A stretch of 64,000 nt of DNA from Acinetobacter proteolyticus (lineage in GTDB: Bacteria; Pseudomonadota; Gammaproteobacteria; Pseudomonadales; Moraxellaceae). This document shows positions 40,705-50,437 of this stretch, one piece after another. Location of the stretch: the NCBI RefSeq assembly GCF_000367945.1, contig NZ_KB849179.1:3143470-3207469 (forward strand), in the 5' to 3' direction. Positions within the stretch are counted from its first letter, which is position 1. Every line of letters starts with the position of its first letter. The notes below the pieces were generated by a model. The model had not been told where the DNA came from, searched no databases, and saw only the letters and a list, made by a program, of their open reading frames with translations. The position numbers were made by a program, and so were the translations under genes.

Positions 40705-41859
40705 TCAACATTGTACGAGGATTTGACCTGCGCGTTGTAATGTTTGATCGGTTTTGGCAAAACAGAAACGAATCAGGCGTAATGATGCTGGTGCTTGTTG
40801 ATAGAACACCGAAATTGGAATGGCCACAATTTTATGTTGCTCCGCAAGAAATTGGCACATCTCGATATCATTAAGATCAGGACGAATGTTGCTGTAATCC
40901 AGATTTTGGAAATAGGTACCTTGAGATGGGATGAAGTCGAAACGTGAATTTTGAATTTGGGCATTGAACAGATCACGTTTCGCCTGATAAAAACTTGGCA
41001 ATTCCTGAATATGTTCAGGGTGTTGTTGCATATAGTTGGCCAGTGCAATCTGGCATGGAGTGGTGCCACAGAAATTGGCAAATTGATAAATCTGGCGGAA
41101 TAGACGCATGAGTTGTGGCGCAGCAACACAATAGCCGGTTTTCCAGCCTGTGACATGATAGGTTTTACCGAAAGAACCAATTACGAAGCTGCGTTCACGC
41201 AATTCTGGAAATTGCAGTGCACTATGGTGTTTCTGCCCATCAAAAATCAGATGTTCATAGACTTCATCGGAGAGCACCACGATATTTTTATCTTGAATCA
41301 ACTCAATTAACTGACGCCAATCCTGTTCTGACCAAATTGCCCCTGTTGGATTGTGTGGGGTGTTGACAATGATCATGCGGGTGTTGGCATTGATACTGTC
41401 TTTGACCTTTTGCCAATTCACCTGAAAACTTGGTGCATCTAAATGAATATGCACTGATTTTCCACCTGCCAACTGAACCGCAGGGGCATAGCTGTCATAG
41501 CTTGGATCGAAAATAATCACTTCATCGCCTGCATGGATACAGGCTTGAATGGCACAGAAAATCGCAATGGTTGCACCAGGGGTGATGGTGATTTCAGTGA
41601 CTGGGTCGAGTTGCAACTGATCGCGTGCCAAGAATTGTGTTGCCAGTTGTTGTCTTAAGGCCAATACACCGTCACCCGCAGGGTATTGGTTATAACCTGA
41701 GAGTGTCGCTTGGCTGAGGGCTTCGAGTAATGCAGGTGGCGCAGGGAAATCTGGGAAGCCTTGGGATAAGTTCAGGGCATTGAGTCGTTGTGCGAGTTCA
41801 GTCATGACACTAAAAATGGTGACGCCTTGGCTTGGGAGTTTTGACTGAAGTTGCAACAT
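40705..41859 (-). CDS. ybdL: Pyridoxal-phosphate aminotransferase (methionine aminotransferase YbdL-like)
   Basis: Fold-type I aminotransferase of 384 aa. Landmarks are NLSQGFPDFPAP, YNQYPAGDGVLALRQQLA, NTPHNPTGAIWSE, VLSDEVYEHLIFDG and the PLP lysine in SFGKTYHVTGWKTGYC. The pattern resembles YbdL, which transaminates methionine with aromatic 2-oxo acids. An upstream three-hairpin repeat (41941-42052) lies before the start. Confidence 0.88.
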   Translation of the reverse strand: MLQLQSKLPSQGVTIFSVMTELAQRLNALNLSQGFPDFPAPPALLEALSQATLSGYNQYPAGDGVLALRQQLATQFLARDQLQLDPVTEITITPGATIAIFCAIQACIHAGDEVIIFDPSYDSYAPAVQLAGGKSVHIHLDAPSFQVNWQKVKDSINANTRMIIVNTPHNPTGAIWSEQDWRQLIELIQDKNIVVLSDEVYEHLIFDGQKHHSALQFPELRERSFVIGSFGKTYHVTGWKTGYCVAAPQLMRLFRQIYQFANFCGTTPCQIALANYMQQHPEHIQELPSFYQAKRDLFNAQIQNSRFDFIPSQGTYFQNLDYSNIRPDLNDIEMCQFLAEQHKIVAIPISVFYQQAPASLRLIRFCFAKTDQTLQRAGQILVQC

Positions 41860-41940
41860 CGGATGTCCTTTTTAATATCTAATTTCTTTTTTACGATGAC
41901 TCTGCACAGCCTCGTATGCTGTGAGAAATTATATGTAATT

Positions 41941-42052
41941 TGTATAGGCATGTTTTACTTTTCAAGGATGAAAAGTAACAAAAATCCTTTATAGTGCTGA
42001 CGGCCCATCCTTGAGGCCGCAGCACTATGGGCGGCATCCGTGCCGCCGTCGC
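41941..42052 (+). repeat. Three-hairpin intergenic repeat, copy B
   Basis: Aligns to 25301-25412 with a constant offset and no gaps. Stems: TTACTTTTC/GAAAAGTAA (41955-41978), ATAGTGCTG/CAGCACTAT (41991-42028), GGCGGCA/TGCCGCC (42030-42047). Stems 1 and 2 differ from copy A by compensating pairs. It lies between the DUF445 gene and ybdL. Confidence 0.85.
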
Positions 42053-42104
42053 GATAGCTGATCCCAACTTAAATTGAGCTAGAGAACTTTAGGATTTGAT
42101 TTAT

Positions 42105-43412
42105 TTACAAAACATTTTCAACAATGGCACGAATCACGCCGAGTGCTAAACCAATAAATGCACCGACAATCACACCATTGACGCGGATCATATGCAAATC
42201 ACCACCAACTTCACTTTCGATTTTGGCAATCATTTCACGAGAATCCCATTCATGAATGCGCTCACTGATATAACGAATGATCTTGTCGCTATATTGCTCA
42301 CTGAAATTGGTGGCTAAGCCGATCATCTTTTCATTCAGTACCTGACGCACTTTTTCATTCTGAATTAGACTTTCACCGAGCTGCTGTATCGCCGCCTGTA
42401 AGTTGGTGGCAATGCCTGAATCTTCCTGCATTAAATCGGTTTTAATTGCATCACATAAAATTGCTACAGCGCCACTGATAAAGTTCAATACCTGTGGACT
42501 ATCAAGCAGGGCATCTTTACCACGATTTAAACGTTGGCTAGCTTCACTGTCAGGCTCTGCCAGTTCTAACATCAAGTTATGCGTGGTAGCTTCAATATCT
42601 TGACGCCAAGGATGATCAGGATTGGCCAGCATCGATTCAACTTTTTCAATAAGTGAATCAATAGTGCGTTGCTGTACATCAATGCCGATCCAGCTTGCGC
42701 CTTTAGCCAGTTTCCAAACGCCTAATTCTTGGAATAATTTACGTGATAAATCACGTGCTTCTTCAGGATGAGACACCATCCATTCATGTGCCAGATCGAG
42801 TCCACGCTGTAACACATCTTGATGGAAATCATTTTCCAATACGGCACGCAGCATTTCACTGGCCAATTTATTGACCTTGGTGCTTCTGACCCATTGCACA
42901 CTGTTATTTTGGACAAAATGTGCAATTTGATCTTGGCTGACAAATTCAAAAATTCTCGGCACAGTGTGCTGGATCATCTGCACCACATGCTGATTGTTCT
43001 TAGGATTAGCCAACCACTGACCTACTGCCAAACTGATATCGGCATTTTGTAGACTGCGTTCTACAATCTGTGGGGAGAGGAAGTTTTCCTGTACAAAGCG
43101 ACCCATTGACTCGGCAATACGGGCCTTATTGCGCGGAATAATTTCGGTATGATCACGCAACAGTTTGGGTAATGGCATTCTGCCAAAAGGGTTGCGGAAT
43201 AACACCGTAACCGCATACCAGTCTGCCAAGCCACCGACCACGCCTGCTTCTGCACCGAGCATGAAAATATGGATGAGCCATTTATATTCAGGCAGGAAAT
43301 GTGCCGCGACCATTAAAGCGACCCATGACACCACTGCAATAATCAGTGCCATGGTGGCGAAGTATTTACTTCGTTGTAAGCTTGGGACGTGGATTTCTTC
43401 GACTGAACTCAT
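42105..43412 (-). CDS. DUF445-family membrane protein
   Basis: Protein of 435 aa with hydrophobic segments at both ends: two near the N-terminus (about 20-60) and one at the C-terminus (VNGVIVGAFIGLALGVIRAI). The central part is helical and contains DWYAVTVLFRNPFGRMPLPK, a hallmark of DUF445 (YheB/YjiN-like) proteins. Function unknown, likely an inner-membrane protein. It is followed upstream by the DUF4136 lipoprotein gene on the same strand. Confidence 0.85.
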   Translation of the reverse strand: MSSVEEIHVPSLQRSKYFATMALIIAVVSWVALMVAAHFLPEYKWLIHIFMLGAEAGVVGGLADWYAVTVLFRNPFGRMPLPKLLRDHTEIIPRNKARIAESMGRFVQENFLSPQIVERSLQNADISLAVGQWLANPKNNQHVVQMIQHTVPRIFEFVSQDQIAHFVQNNSVQWVRSTKVNKLASEMLRAVLENDFHQDVLQRGLDLAHEWMVSHPEEARDLSRKLFQELGVWKLAKGASWIGIDVQQRTIDSLIEKVESMLANPDHPWRQDIEATTHNLMLELAEPDSEASQRLNRGKDALLDSPQVLNFISGAVAILCDAIKTDLMQEDSGIATNLQAAIQQLGESLIQNEKVRQVLNEKMIGLATNFSEQYSDKIIRYISERIHEWDSREMIAKIESEVGGDLHMIRVNGVIVGAFIGLALGVIRAIVENVL

Positions 43413-43430
43413 TGAGTCATCCTTTTAATT

Positions 43431-43988
43431 TCATTTTTTGTTTTGAGGTGGTGCAGGTGGCTGCAACACGTCTCCTGTTGGACTCAAGCCATATTTAGGC
43501 CCTAAGGATTGCAAAATCAGTTGTGCATCAAAGGCATCTGGTGATTGCTGCTGTGTCTTAAAGCACTCGATAGTATACGACACCTGAATCGGATCAATAT
43601 TGACCACTTGTGGGGTATCGTAGAATGGATCCGGCCAAAAGGCTGGATGACGACGATAATAACCATAAGGATAATACGACGGTGTCGGATAAATCACCGC
43701 CTGACGGGGTGTTTTATGGCGAGCGTTGCTTGGATCATCCACCACACTAAAATAGCGGAAACCATTTTTGACCGTGGTTTGCGCTGCTTTGAGCAAGGTA
43801 ATTTCCTCAGCCGTACCATAACTCAAATTATTATCCGCTTGGAAACCAACGCGGTAAGTTTTGTTATTTAACGGATAAGCGGTGAATTGTCCGAGTTGGT
43901 CAAAGGTTCTGGGTTTGGAGGGAACCGTTGCACATCCTGCAAATGTCAGTGCGACAAGGAGCGGGGTGCATATTAATAAAGCTTTCAT
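43431..43988 (-). CDS. DUF4136-family lipoprotein
   Basis: Protein of 185 aa with a lipoprotein signal: MKALLICTPLLVALTFAGC, with Cys19 as the lipidation site. The mature part resembles DUF4136 (YRVGFQADNNLSYGTAEEI). A Tyr/Pro-rich segment YPTPSYYPYGYYRRHPAF is notable. Located 18 bp upstream of the DUF445 gene, so the two may be co-transcribed. Confidence 0.82.
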   Translation of the reverse strand: MKALLICTPLLVALTFAGCATVPSKPRTFDQLGQFTAYPLNNKTYRVGFQADNNLSYGTAEEITLLKAAQTTVKNGFRYFSVVDDPSNARHKTPRQAVIYPTPSYYPYGYYRRHPAFWPDPFYDTPQVVNIDPIQVSYTIECFKTQQQSPDAFDAQLILQSLGPKYGLSPTGDVLQPPAPPQNKK

Positions 43989-44024
43989 ATGCCATTCCTG
44001 TGTACAGTGTCGAGGGAGATCGAC

Positions 44025-44564
44025 TTAGAAACTACTATTCGGTTGAGTTAAAAATTCCAGTTCTTCAGCGCTTGAGTTACGGCCTAAAATTGCATTGCGA
44101 TGTGGATAACGACCAAAACGATCAATGATCACTTTATGCTTTTTCTCAAAGTTTAAATTAATTTCATTGCCTAAGCGTTGAAACAATTTTAGGGCAAATT
44201 CATGTATGAGTTTGGATTCGCTATGCATAAACGGCATATAAAGAAAGGAACGTTGCTCGGGACTGAGTTGTGCATCCAGCTGCAAGCTAATCGCTTCTTG
44301 TGACAGGGTTAAAGCCAAGCTGTCGTAGGCAAAGGCCTGTGCCTGATCTCGATATAAATTTCGTGAGAACTGATCGAGGATAATAATTTCAGCCAAACGT
44401 CCTTCAGGTGTTTGGCGCCATGACCACAGCTCCGCCTGAGCAGCTTGCTGATGAATCTCTGCAAAGGACGCACGAATTTTTGCATCAAAATCATCACTTT
44501 TTGCAAACCAAAGTACACGATGATCAGGGTCAAACCAAAAATTAAGAATGTCTTGCGCTTGCAT
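44025..44564 (-). CDS. DUF924-family protein
   Basis: Protein of about 179 aa starting at MQAQDILNFWFDPDHRVLWF (ATG 44564; an upstream extension to 44606 is less likely). Typical DUF924 segments are LAEIIILDQFSRNLYRDQAQAFAYD and FLYMPFMHSES. The family is helical and tetratricopeptide-like; its role is unknown. Confidence 0.85.
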   Translation of the reverse strand: MQAQDILNFWFDPDHRVLWFAKSDDFDAKIRASFAEIHQQAAQAELWSWRQTPEGRLAEIIILDQFSRNLYRDQAQAFAYDSLALTLSQEAISLQLDAQLSPEQRSFLYMPFMHSESKLIHEFALKLFQRLGNEINLNFEKKHKVIIDRFGRYPHRNAILGRNSSAEELEFLTQPNSSF

Positions 44565-44833
44565 GGGTGAGTATCCATTGGAAGATTTATTTTTCAATAA
44601 AATCACAATTTCAGCGTGTCTTATGTAACAAGATTGTGATAAAAATTGCCAAACTAAACAGGGGTTTCTGTCGCAGCTATTTATGAAATGTGAACAGAGC
44701 CTAGATGACTAGATCGTAATTGTCGTTATAATTGGCTGAGTCGAAGGGATCGGCATGCACATCATGTCTGTAGAATCGACGAAGCCGCTACCATGTATGT
44801 GGTCGGCTGATCTTGAATAAGCGAGCATAGAAT

Positions 44834-46408
44834 ATGAATCAACCCAGCCTTACTTCCTCTGTGATACCAACTTGGGTAGATGCCTCGCTATTAAAGGGGA
44901 TGTTACGTGGGATCGAGCGTGAAAGCCTACGCATGCAAAGTAATGGATTTTTATCACAAAAAAATCATCCAGAAGCACTCGGTTCAGCGTTAACACATCC
45001 ACATATCACCACCGATTATTCAGAAGCGTTGATGGAGTTCATCACCACGCCACAAAGCACCATCGCTGCCGCTTTAAACGAATTAAGTGATATCCATAGC
45101 ATCGTACATCAACAGCTTGAGGAGGGTGAGAAACTCTGGCCTTTGTCGATGCCCTGTATGCTGGATGATAACGAAGAAAATATTAAACTGGCACAATATG
45201 GCAGTTCCAATATCGGCCGCTTTAAAACGCTTTATCGCCGTGGTTTAGGCGTACGTTATGGTCGCCGTATGCAGACCATTTCAGGGGTTCATTATAATTT
45301 ATCGTTTCCAGAACAACTATTTGCGGTTTTACAGCAGCATGAGAGCAACCCAAAATTAAAACAGCTCAGCCTGCAAGATTATCGTAGTCACCGTTATTTT
45401 GGTTTGATTCGCAATTTTATTCGCCTGATTCCTTTAGTGATGTATATGTTAGGCGCAAGTCCATCGGTGTGTCGTTGTTTCCTGACTGGTCGTCAGCATC
45501 ATTTACAGCCTTTAGTCAAAGGCACACTTTATTTACCGGAAGCGACTGCATTGCGGATGGGGCGTTTGGGTTATCAAAACTCAGCACAAAAAGAACTTGG
45601 GATTCATTATAACGATCTGCACGATTACTTAGATGGCTTACAAAAAGCCGTGCATACCCCTTATCCAGAATTTACCCAGCTCGGTTTAAATGATGAACAG
45701 GGCGAGCCGATTCAGATCAACGATCATGTACTACAGATTGAAAATGAATACTACAGTCTGGTGCGTCCTAAACAGGTGCCGCAAGCAGGTGAAACACCTT
45801 CACAAGCCTTAAAAAATCGTGGCGTTGGCTATGTCGAATTACGTGCAGTGGATGTGAATCCGTATAGCGCGATTGGAATTGATGAAATTTCGGCAGGCTT
45901 CCTTGAAAGTTTAGCTTTGTATTGCTTGCTCAAAGACAGTCCGGATCTCTTTGCTGAAGAACAAGAACAGATTGATCGTAACCAAACTGAAGTGGTGAAT
46001 CGTGGTCGTGCGGCAGATGCCAAGATCGAAGAAGGAGATCATTCGATCTCATTAAAAGACTGGGCACAAACTCACTTAAATGCGATTCAAGCCTGTGCCA
46101 AGATACTAGACCAAATGGATGGCACCCAGCTATATCAAGATGCCATTCAAGTGATGCAACAACGCCTAGACCATGTTGAAAACACACCTTCGGCGCACGT
46201 GATTGCAGATACCTTGCAACATGGTGGCACATGGAATTTTGGTAGTGTCATGGCGCAGCAACATGTCGATCATTATGACCAACATCCACTCAGTGAAGAA
46301 CGCAAACACTATTTTGAACAATTGGCGCAAACTTCGTTGCAAAAACAGGCGCAACTTGAACAAGATAACGACATGAGTTTTGAACAATATCTTGCACAAT
46401 ATCGCTAA
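44834..46408 (+). CDS. gshA: Glutamate--cysteine ligase
   Basis: First enzyme of glutathione synthesis, joining glutamate and cysteine with ATP. Length 524 aa, like the gammaproteobacterial class I enzyme. Motifs: GIERESLRMQSNGFLS, THPHITTDYSEALMEFITTP, MQTISGVHYNLSFPE, and ELRAVDVNPYSAIGID. A TATAAT box is at 44727-44732. dsbB follows 18 bp downstream, so both thiol-redox genes probably share a transcript. Confidence 0.96.
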   Translation: MNQPSLTSSVIPTWVDASLLKGMLRGIERESLRMQSNGFLSQKNHPEALGSALTHPHITTDYSEALMEFITTPQSTIAAALNELSDIHSIVHQQLEEGEKLWPLSMPCMLDDNEENIKLAQYGSSNIGRFKTLYRRGLGVRYGRRMQTISGVHYNLSFPEQLFAVLQQHESNPKLKQLSLQDYRSHRYFGLIRNFIRLIPLVMYMLGASPSVCRCFLTGRQHHLQPLVKGTLYLPEATALRMGRLGYQNSAQKELGIHYNDLHDYLDGLQKAVHTPYPEFTQLGLNDEQGEPIQINDHVLQIENEYYSLVRPKQVPQAGETPSQALKNRGVGYVELRAVDVNPYSAIGIDEISAGFLESLALYCLLKDSPDLFAEEQEQIDRNQTEVVNRGRAADAKIEEGDHSISLKDWAQTHLNAIQACAKILDQMDGTQLYQDAIQVMQQRLDHVENTPSAHVIADTLQHGGTWNFGSVMAQQHVDHYDQHPLSEERKHYFEQLAQTSLQKQAQLEQDNDMSFEQYLAQYR

Positions 46409-46426
46409 TATTTTAGAGGACTTCCC

Positions 46427-46933
46427 ATGCGATGGAATTATCGCTTAGTCAGTGCAGTACTGGTACTGACCAGCATTATTGGTATCTCATTTGCGTTGTA
46501 TTTAGAACATGTGCAGGGCTTGGATCCTTGTCCACTCTGTATTTTCCAACGCCTTGGTTTAATTGGGATGGGCGTAATCGCGCTAGTCGCCTTTATCCAT
46601 AATCCAGTTTCAAGTGGTTTCAAACGCTTTTATGCATTTTTAGCAACCTTATCAATTGGCTGGTCAGTTGGTGTTGCGGCACGTCATGTCTGGCTGCAAA
46701 GTTTACCACCTGATCAGGTTCCAAGTTGTGGGCCTGGCTTAAACTATCTGGTGGATGCCTTGCCAATGAAAACCGTATTACAGGAAGTACTTTCGGGTTC
46801 AGGGGAATGCGCCGCGATAGATTGGACTTTCCTCGGTCAATCGCTGCCCGTTTGGTCTCTGGTTTATTTTAGTTTGATTTTACTGATTTGCTTATGGCAA
46901 TTATTTAGAAACTATCGCGTTACACAAAAATAA
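46427..46933 (+). CDS. dsbB: Disulfide bond formation protein B
   Basis: Inner-membrane quinone reductase that reoxidises DsbA. 168 aa, four hydrophobic segments. Periplasmic loop 1 has the CxxC pair in GLDPCPLCIFQRLG, and loop 2 has the second pair in PSCGPGLNYL and SGSGECAAIDWTFLG. Located right after gshA. Confidence 0.95.
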   Translation: MRWNYRLVSAVLVLTSIIGISFALYLEHVQGLDPCPLCIFQRLGLIGMGVIALVAFIHNPVSSGFKRFYAFLATLSIGWSVGVAARHVWLQSLPPDQVPSCGPGLNYLVDALPMKTVLQEVLSGSGECAAIDWTFLGQSLPVWSLVYFSLILLICLWQLFRNYRVTQK

Positions 46934-46960
46934 GCGAATCGTTGTTCTAAATCATTTAAA

Positions 46961-46996
46961 CACCCGAAATATGAATGTCTATTTCGGGTTTTATTT
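46961..46996 (+). terminator. Intrinsic terminator after dsbB
   Basis: ACCCGAAATA and TATTTCGGGT pair with an 8-nt loop, followed by TTTATTTT. Confidence 0.88.
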
Positions 46997-47110
46997 TCTC
47001 AAAAACTAAACAAGTTGTGCCATTTTGTTGCTTAAAAGCTTTTTTTGTGGACAGATAGGTCTGTTTTTTGTAAAGTTCAGCCGATTCCCCGTACGATCTG
47101 ATTATAAAAA

Positions 47111-50100
47111 ATGCTTTTTAATATATTTAATGTATTAGAAAAAATAGGGCTAAATGCACAGAAACGTGCCATTCACGTACAATTTTCTAATAAATTACTG
47201 AATAACCAAGTTTTTTTACAACGTATACAAGGCCAGCATCAACTTAATGAGGGCTTGTCAGCCGAGCTGATTTGTCTTTCGACCAATGCCCAGATTCCCC
47301 TCAAACAATTTATTGGGGTTCAGGTTGCAGTTGATCAGGTTACCGATTCAGGGCAACTGTTTCGCACCACGGGGATTGTGACCGAGGCCAGTTATGGACA
47401 AAGTGATGGCGCATTAACGCTGTATAAGCTGACTGTACACGATGCGACCCATTTATGGCATAAGCGCCGTAATAGCCGTGTTTTTATGAATAAAACTATT
47501 GTGGAAATCACTGAAGTTTTGTTCAAAGAGTGGCAGCAAAGAAGTCCATTATTTGCAGCAAGTTTGAGTCTGGATCTGAGTGGCTTAAGCCAGAATTATG
47601 ATATACGCCCATTTGTGATGGGCCATAATGAATCCGACTATTCTTTTCTTACACGCTTATGGCGCAGTGAAGGCATAAACTGGCTGATTGATGAAGCTGA
47701 GCTTTTTGTACCGCATTCAAGTACCCCTGTCAAAGCACAGAAGCTAAGATTGATTGATGATAATAGTCAATATCAAGCTTTGGCTCGACGGAGTATTCGT
47801 TATCACCGTAGCAGTGCCACAGAATTTCAGGACAGCATAACCGGTTTTGTGGCGGTGCGTAGCTTGCAGCCGACTGCGGTGCATCTGCAACGTTGGCAGC
47901 CTGATGCCTTGGCACAAGAAGAAGGTGCAGGTTCAGTGGTTACCAGCCATAACCATTCGGAAAGTTTTGATTCTGCCAGTTTAAGCCTTGAACAGGCATG
48001 GCATATCAGTCCAGCTTGGATGCAGGACTTAAAAGGTGAAGACCAAGCCACGGCTTCAGGTGGCAGTCAGCTAGAAAAACTGAATCAGCAATTCAATGAC
48101 ATGTACGCCAGTCAAGCCAAATATTTTAAGGCTTATAGTACCGTGCGCGATAGCCAAGTCGGGTATTGGTTTAATCTCAGGGAACATCCTGAAATTGATC
48201 AGCATGAAGGGGCTGATCAGGAGTTCCTGATTATTGCCAAGCATTTCTACAATCAAAATAATTTACCCAAAGATTTACAGCAACAGGTCAGTCAACTGCT
48301 CAGCCAGAGCCGCTGGGATCAACACGACTATGACGAGGCAGAGCGTCAGGGTAATGAACTGACCTTGATTCGCCGTCAGATCAAGATCACCCCTGAATAT
48401 GATCCAGAGTTACATCGTCCGATTGCCTATCCGCAACGCGCCAAAGTAGTGGGGCCCGAAGGGGAAACTATTTATGTGGATGAGTGGGGACGGATCAAGG
48501 TTCGTTTTCTGTTTACCCGCAGTGAGGATCATGGCCATGACGGTGGAGCAGGTAGTAATGACAATGACACCGACTCCGCATGGGTCGATGTCCTCACCCC
48601 TTGGGCGGGGGAAGGCTATGGAGCACGCTTCTTGCCGCGTATTGGGGAGGTGGTGGTCATCGACTTTTTTGATGGCAACATCGATCGTCCTTTTGTGACT
48701 GGACGTATCCATGAAGCACAACGCTCCCCGACCAAGTTTGATGTCAAAGGGCAGCTTCCAGACACTAAAAAACTCAGTGGTATCCGCAGTCAGGAAGTCA
48801 ATGGCAATGGTTTTAACCAGTTACGTTTTGATGATACGACAGGGCAAATCAGTACCCAATTACAAAGTAGCCATGCGGCAACACAGCTGAATTTAGGTAA
48901 TTTAAGTCATCCTAAAGTGCAGGAAAGCAGCAACGGTCGTGGTGAGGGCTTCGAGCTTAGAACGGATGCTTGGGGTGCTGTACGGGCAGGCAAAGGCATG
49001 CTGATCAGTACCTATGCGCAAGAACAGGCGATTGCTGATCATTTGGAAGCTACCCAGGCACAATCTTTGCTGTCACAGGGTTATGACAGCATGAAAATGC
49101 TCAGTGAAGTGGCTGCGAAGCAACAGACCGATGCGCTGAATGTGATTAACCGTTTACCGAAGTTTATTCAGTCATTGGAACTTAAAACCACAGGTCAAGC
49201 ACTGGATAGCACTTTAAATTTATTTAAAGAAGGGATGAGTAATGATCCGATCCATGCTTTAAAGGATTGTGGTGGTTTTATTGAGGATATTGGTGCCCTC
49301 GGCGGCAATGCCAAAGGTGCAGTAGATGAGTTTAATGCGTTCTTTAGTGATGCCAAAGATGCGGTTGAAAATCTGAAAGAGTTCATTGAAAACGTTGAAG
49401 AGCATGGCGCTGATATTGTCAAAGGCAAGCTTGCCAGCATTAAAGATCGAATTCAGCAAAACCCTTTTGAAAGTATTAAAGAAGTCGGAAAGGTTTTGGC
49501 CAATGTCGATATTAAAGATTTTGAGCTGATGAGTGCCTGTGGCACCTTTAGTAAAGGCAGCAAGTTAGACATCACTCCGTCCAAAGCATTGAGCTCCTTA
49601 CAGGGCTTTATGGAAGGTTATACCCAAGGTTTGGAAAGCAGTTCGAATGCCAAGCAACAAGAACAAGGCAAGATTTTCAGACAGGCGCTGATGTTGTTGG
49701 CATCACCGAATGGAATTGCATTAACGACACCTGAAAATATTATTTTGCAGGCTTCTCAGGATATTGCCGAGAGTGCCAGTGGTTCAATTAACCTGAGTGC
49801 ACAAAAGAATATTATTGGGCATGCACAGGACAAGATCAGCTTGTTTGCTGCACAAAAGGGCTTTAGAGCGTATGCAGCAAAAGGGAAATTGGAGTTGCAG
49901 GCGCAGGATGATGCGATTGAAGCGATTGCCAAGAAGGTGATTAAACTGATTTCTACTGAAGATAAGATTGAAATCACCAGTCCTAAAGAAATTGTACTAA
50001 CAGCGGGCGGTTCTCAGCTGAAGATCAATGCCAACGGGGTGTTTTCAACCACGGGTGGTAAGTTTGAGAGTAAGGCTGGTCAGCATTTATTTGTGAGTGG

Positions 50101-50437
50101 CGCTAAGGTTTCATATGAGGTTCCTGAATTACCTAGCACACCGACTTTTAGCAATCGCTTAGATATTTATGACTTATTTTGGGAGAGCGATTTTAGCCAG
50201 CTCAGTTATAAAGCTTTTGTACCGGGAACGAATTCATTTACTTCGGGATCAATAGATGAGCATGGTCGTACAGGAAAAATTAGCACGCCAGATCCAACCA
50301 AAGTTCAGGTCCTTGTTGGCTCTAATGATGAATGGGGATTAGTCATTGATAGTTTTGATGAAGATGATTTTTTAGCAGATCAAAATGTGAATGACTCAGA
50401 AACAGAGAATAATGTAGAAGATAGGGATTGGAAATGA
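47111..50437 (+). CDS. vgrG: Type VI secretion spike protein VgrG with long C-terminal region
   Basis: Trimeric spike that sits on the Hcp tube and delivers effectors. 1108 aa: gp27-like base about 1-390 (Phage-type NESDYSFLTRLWRSEGINWL), then the gp5 OB and needle starting at GPEGETIYVDEWGRIKVRFLFTR. A helical insert at about 635-856 carries many Gln, Lys and Glu residues. It is followed by a DUF2345 beta-needle extension (NIILQASQDIAESASGSINL to about 985) and a short tail (about 1000-1108). The next gene, a peptidoglycan-degrading effector, overlaps by 4 bp, so VgrG probably carries it. A decayed copy of the 3' end lies at 53426. Confidence 0.93.
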   Translation: MLFNIFNVLEKIGLNAQKRAIHVQFSNKLLNNQVFLQRIQGQHQLNEGLSAELICLSTNAQIPLKQFIGVQVAVDQVTDSGQLFRTTGIVTEASYGQSDGALTLYKLTVHDATHLWHKRRNSRVFMNKTIVEITEVLFKEWQQRSPLFAASLSLDLSGLSQNYDIRPFVMGHNESDYSFLTRLWRSEGINWLIDEAELFVPHSSTPVKAQKLRLIDDNSQYQALARRSIRYHRSSATEFQDSITGFVAVRSLQPTAVHLQRWQPDALAQEEGAGSVVTSHNHSESFDSASLSLEQAWHISPAWMQDLKGEDQATASGGSQLEKLNQQFNDMYASQAKYFKAYSTVRDSQVGYWFNLREHPEIDQHEGADQEFLIIAKHFYNQNNLPKDLQQQVSQLLSQSRWDQHDYDEAERQGNELTLIRRQIKITPEYDPELHRPIAYPQRAKVVGPEGETIYVDEWGRIKVRFLFTRSEDHGHDGGAGSNDNDTDSAWVDVLTPWAGEGYGARFLPRIGEVVVIDFFDGNIDRPFVTGRIHEAQRSPTKFDVKGQLPDTKKLSGIRSQEVNGNGFNQLRFDDTTGQISTQLQSSHAATQLNLGNLSHPKVQESSNGRGEGFELRTDAWGAVRAGKGMLISTYAQEQAIADHLEATQAQSLLSQGYDSMKMLSEVAAKQQTDALNVINRLPKFIQSLELKTTGQALDSTLNLFKEGMSNDPIHALKDCGGFIEDIGALGGNAKGAVDEFNAFFSDAKDAVENLKEFIENVEEHGADIVKGKLASIKDRIQQNPFESIKEVGKVLANVDIKDFELMSACGTFSKGSKLDITPSKALSSLQGFMEGYTQGLESSSNAKQQEQGKIFRQALMLLASPNGIALTTPENIILQASQDIAESASGSINLSAQKNIIGHAQDKISLFAAQKGFRAYAAKGKLELQAQDDAIEAIAKKVIKLISTEDKIEITSPKEIVLTAGGSQLKINANGVFSTTGGKFESKAGQHLFVSGAKVSYEVPELPSTPTFSNRLDIYDLFWESDFSQLSYKAFVPGTNSFTSGSIDEHGRTGKISTPDPTKVQVLVGSNDEWGLVIDSFDEDDFLADQNVNDSETENNVEDRDWK

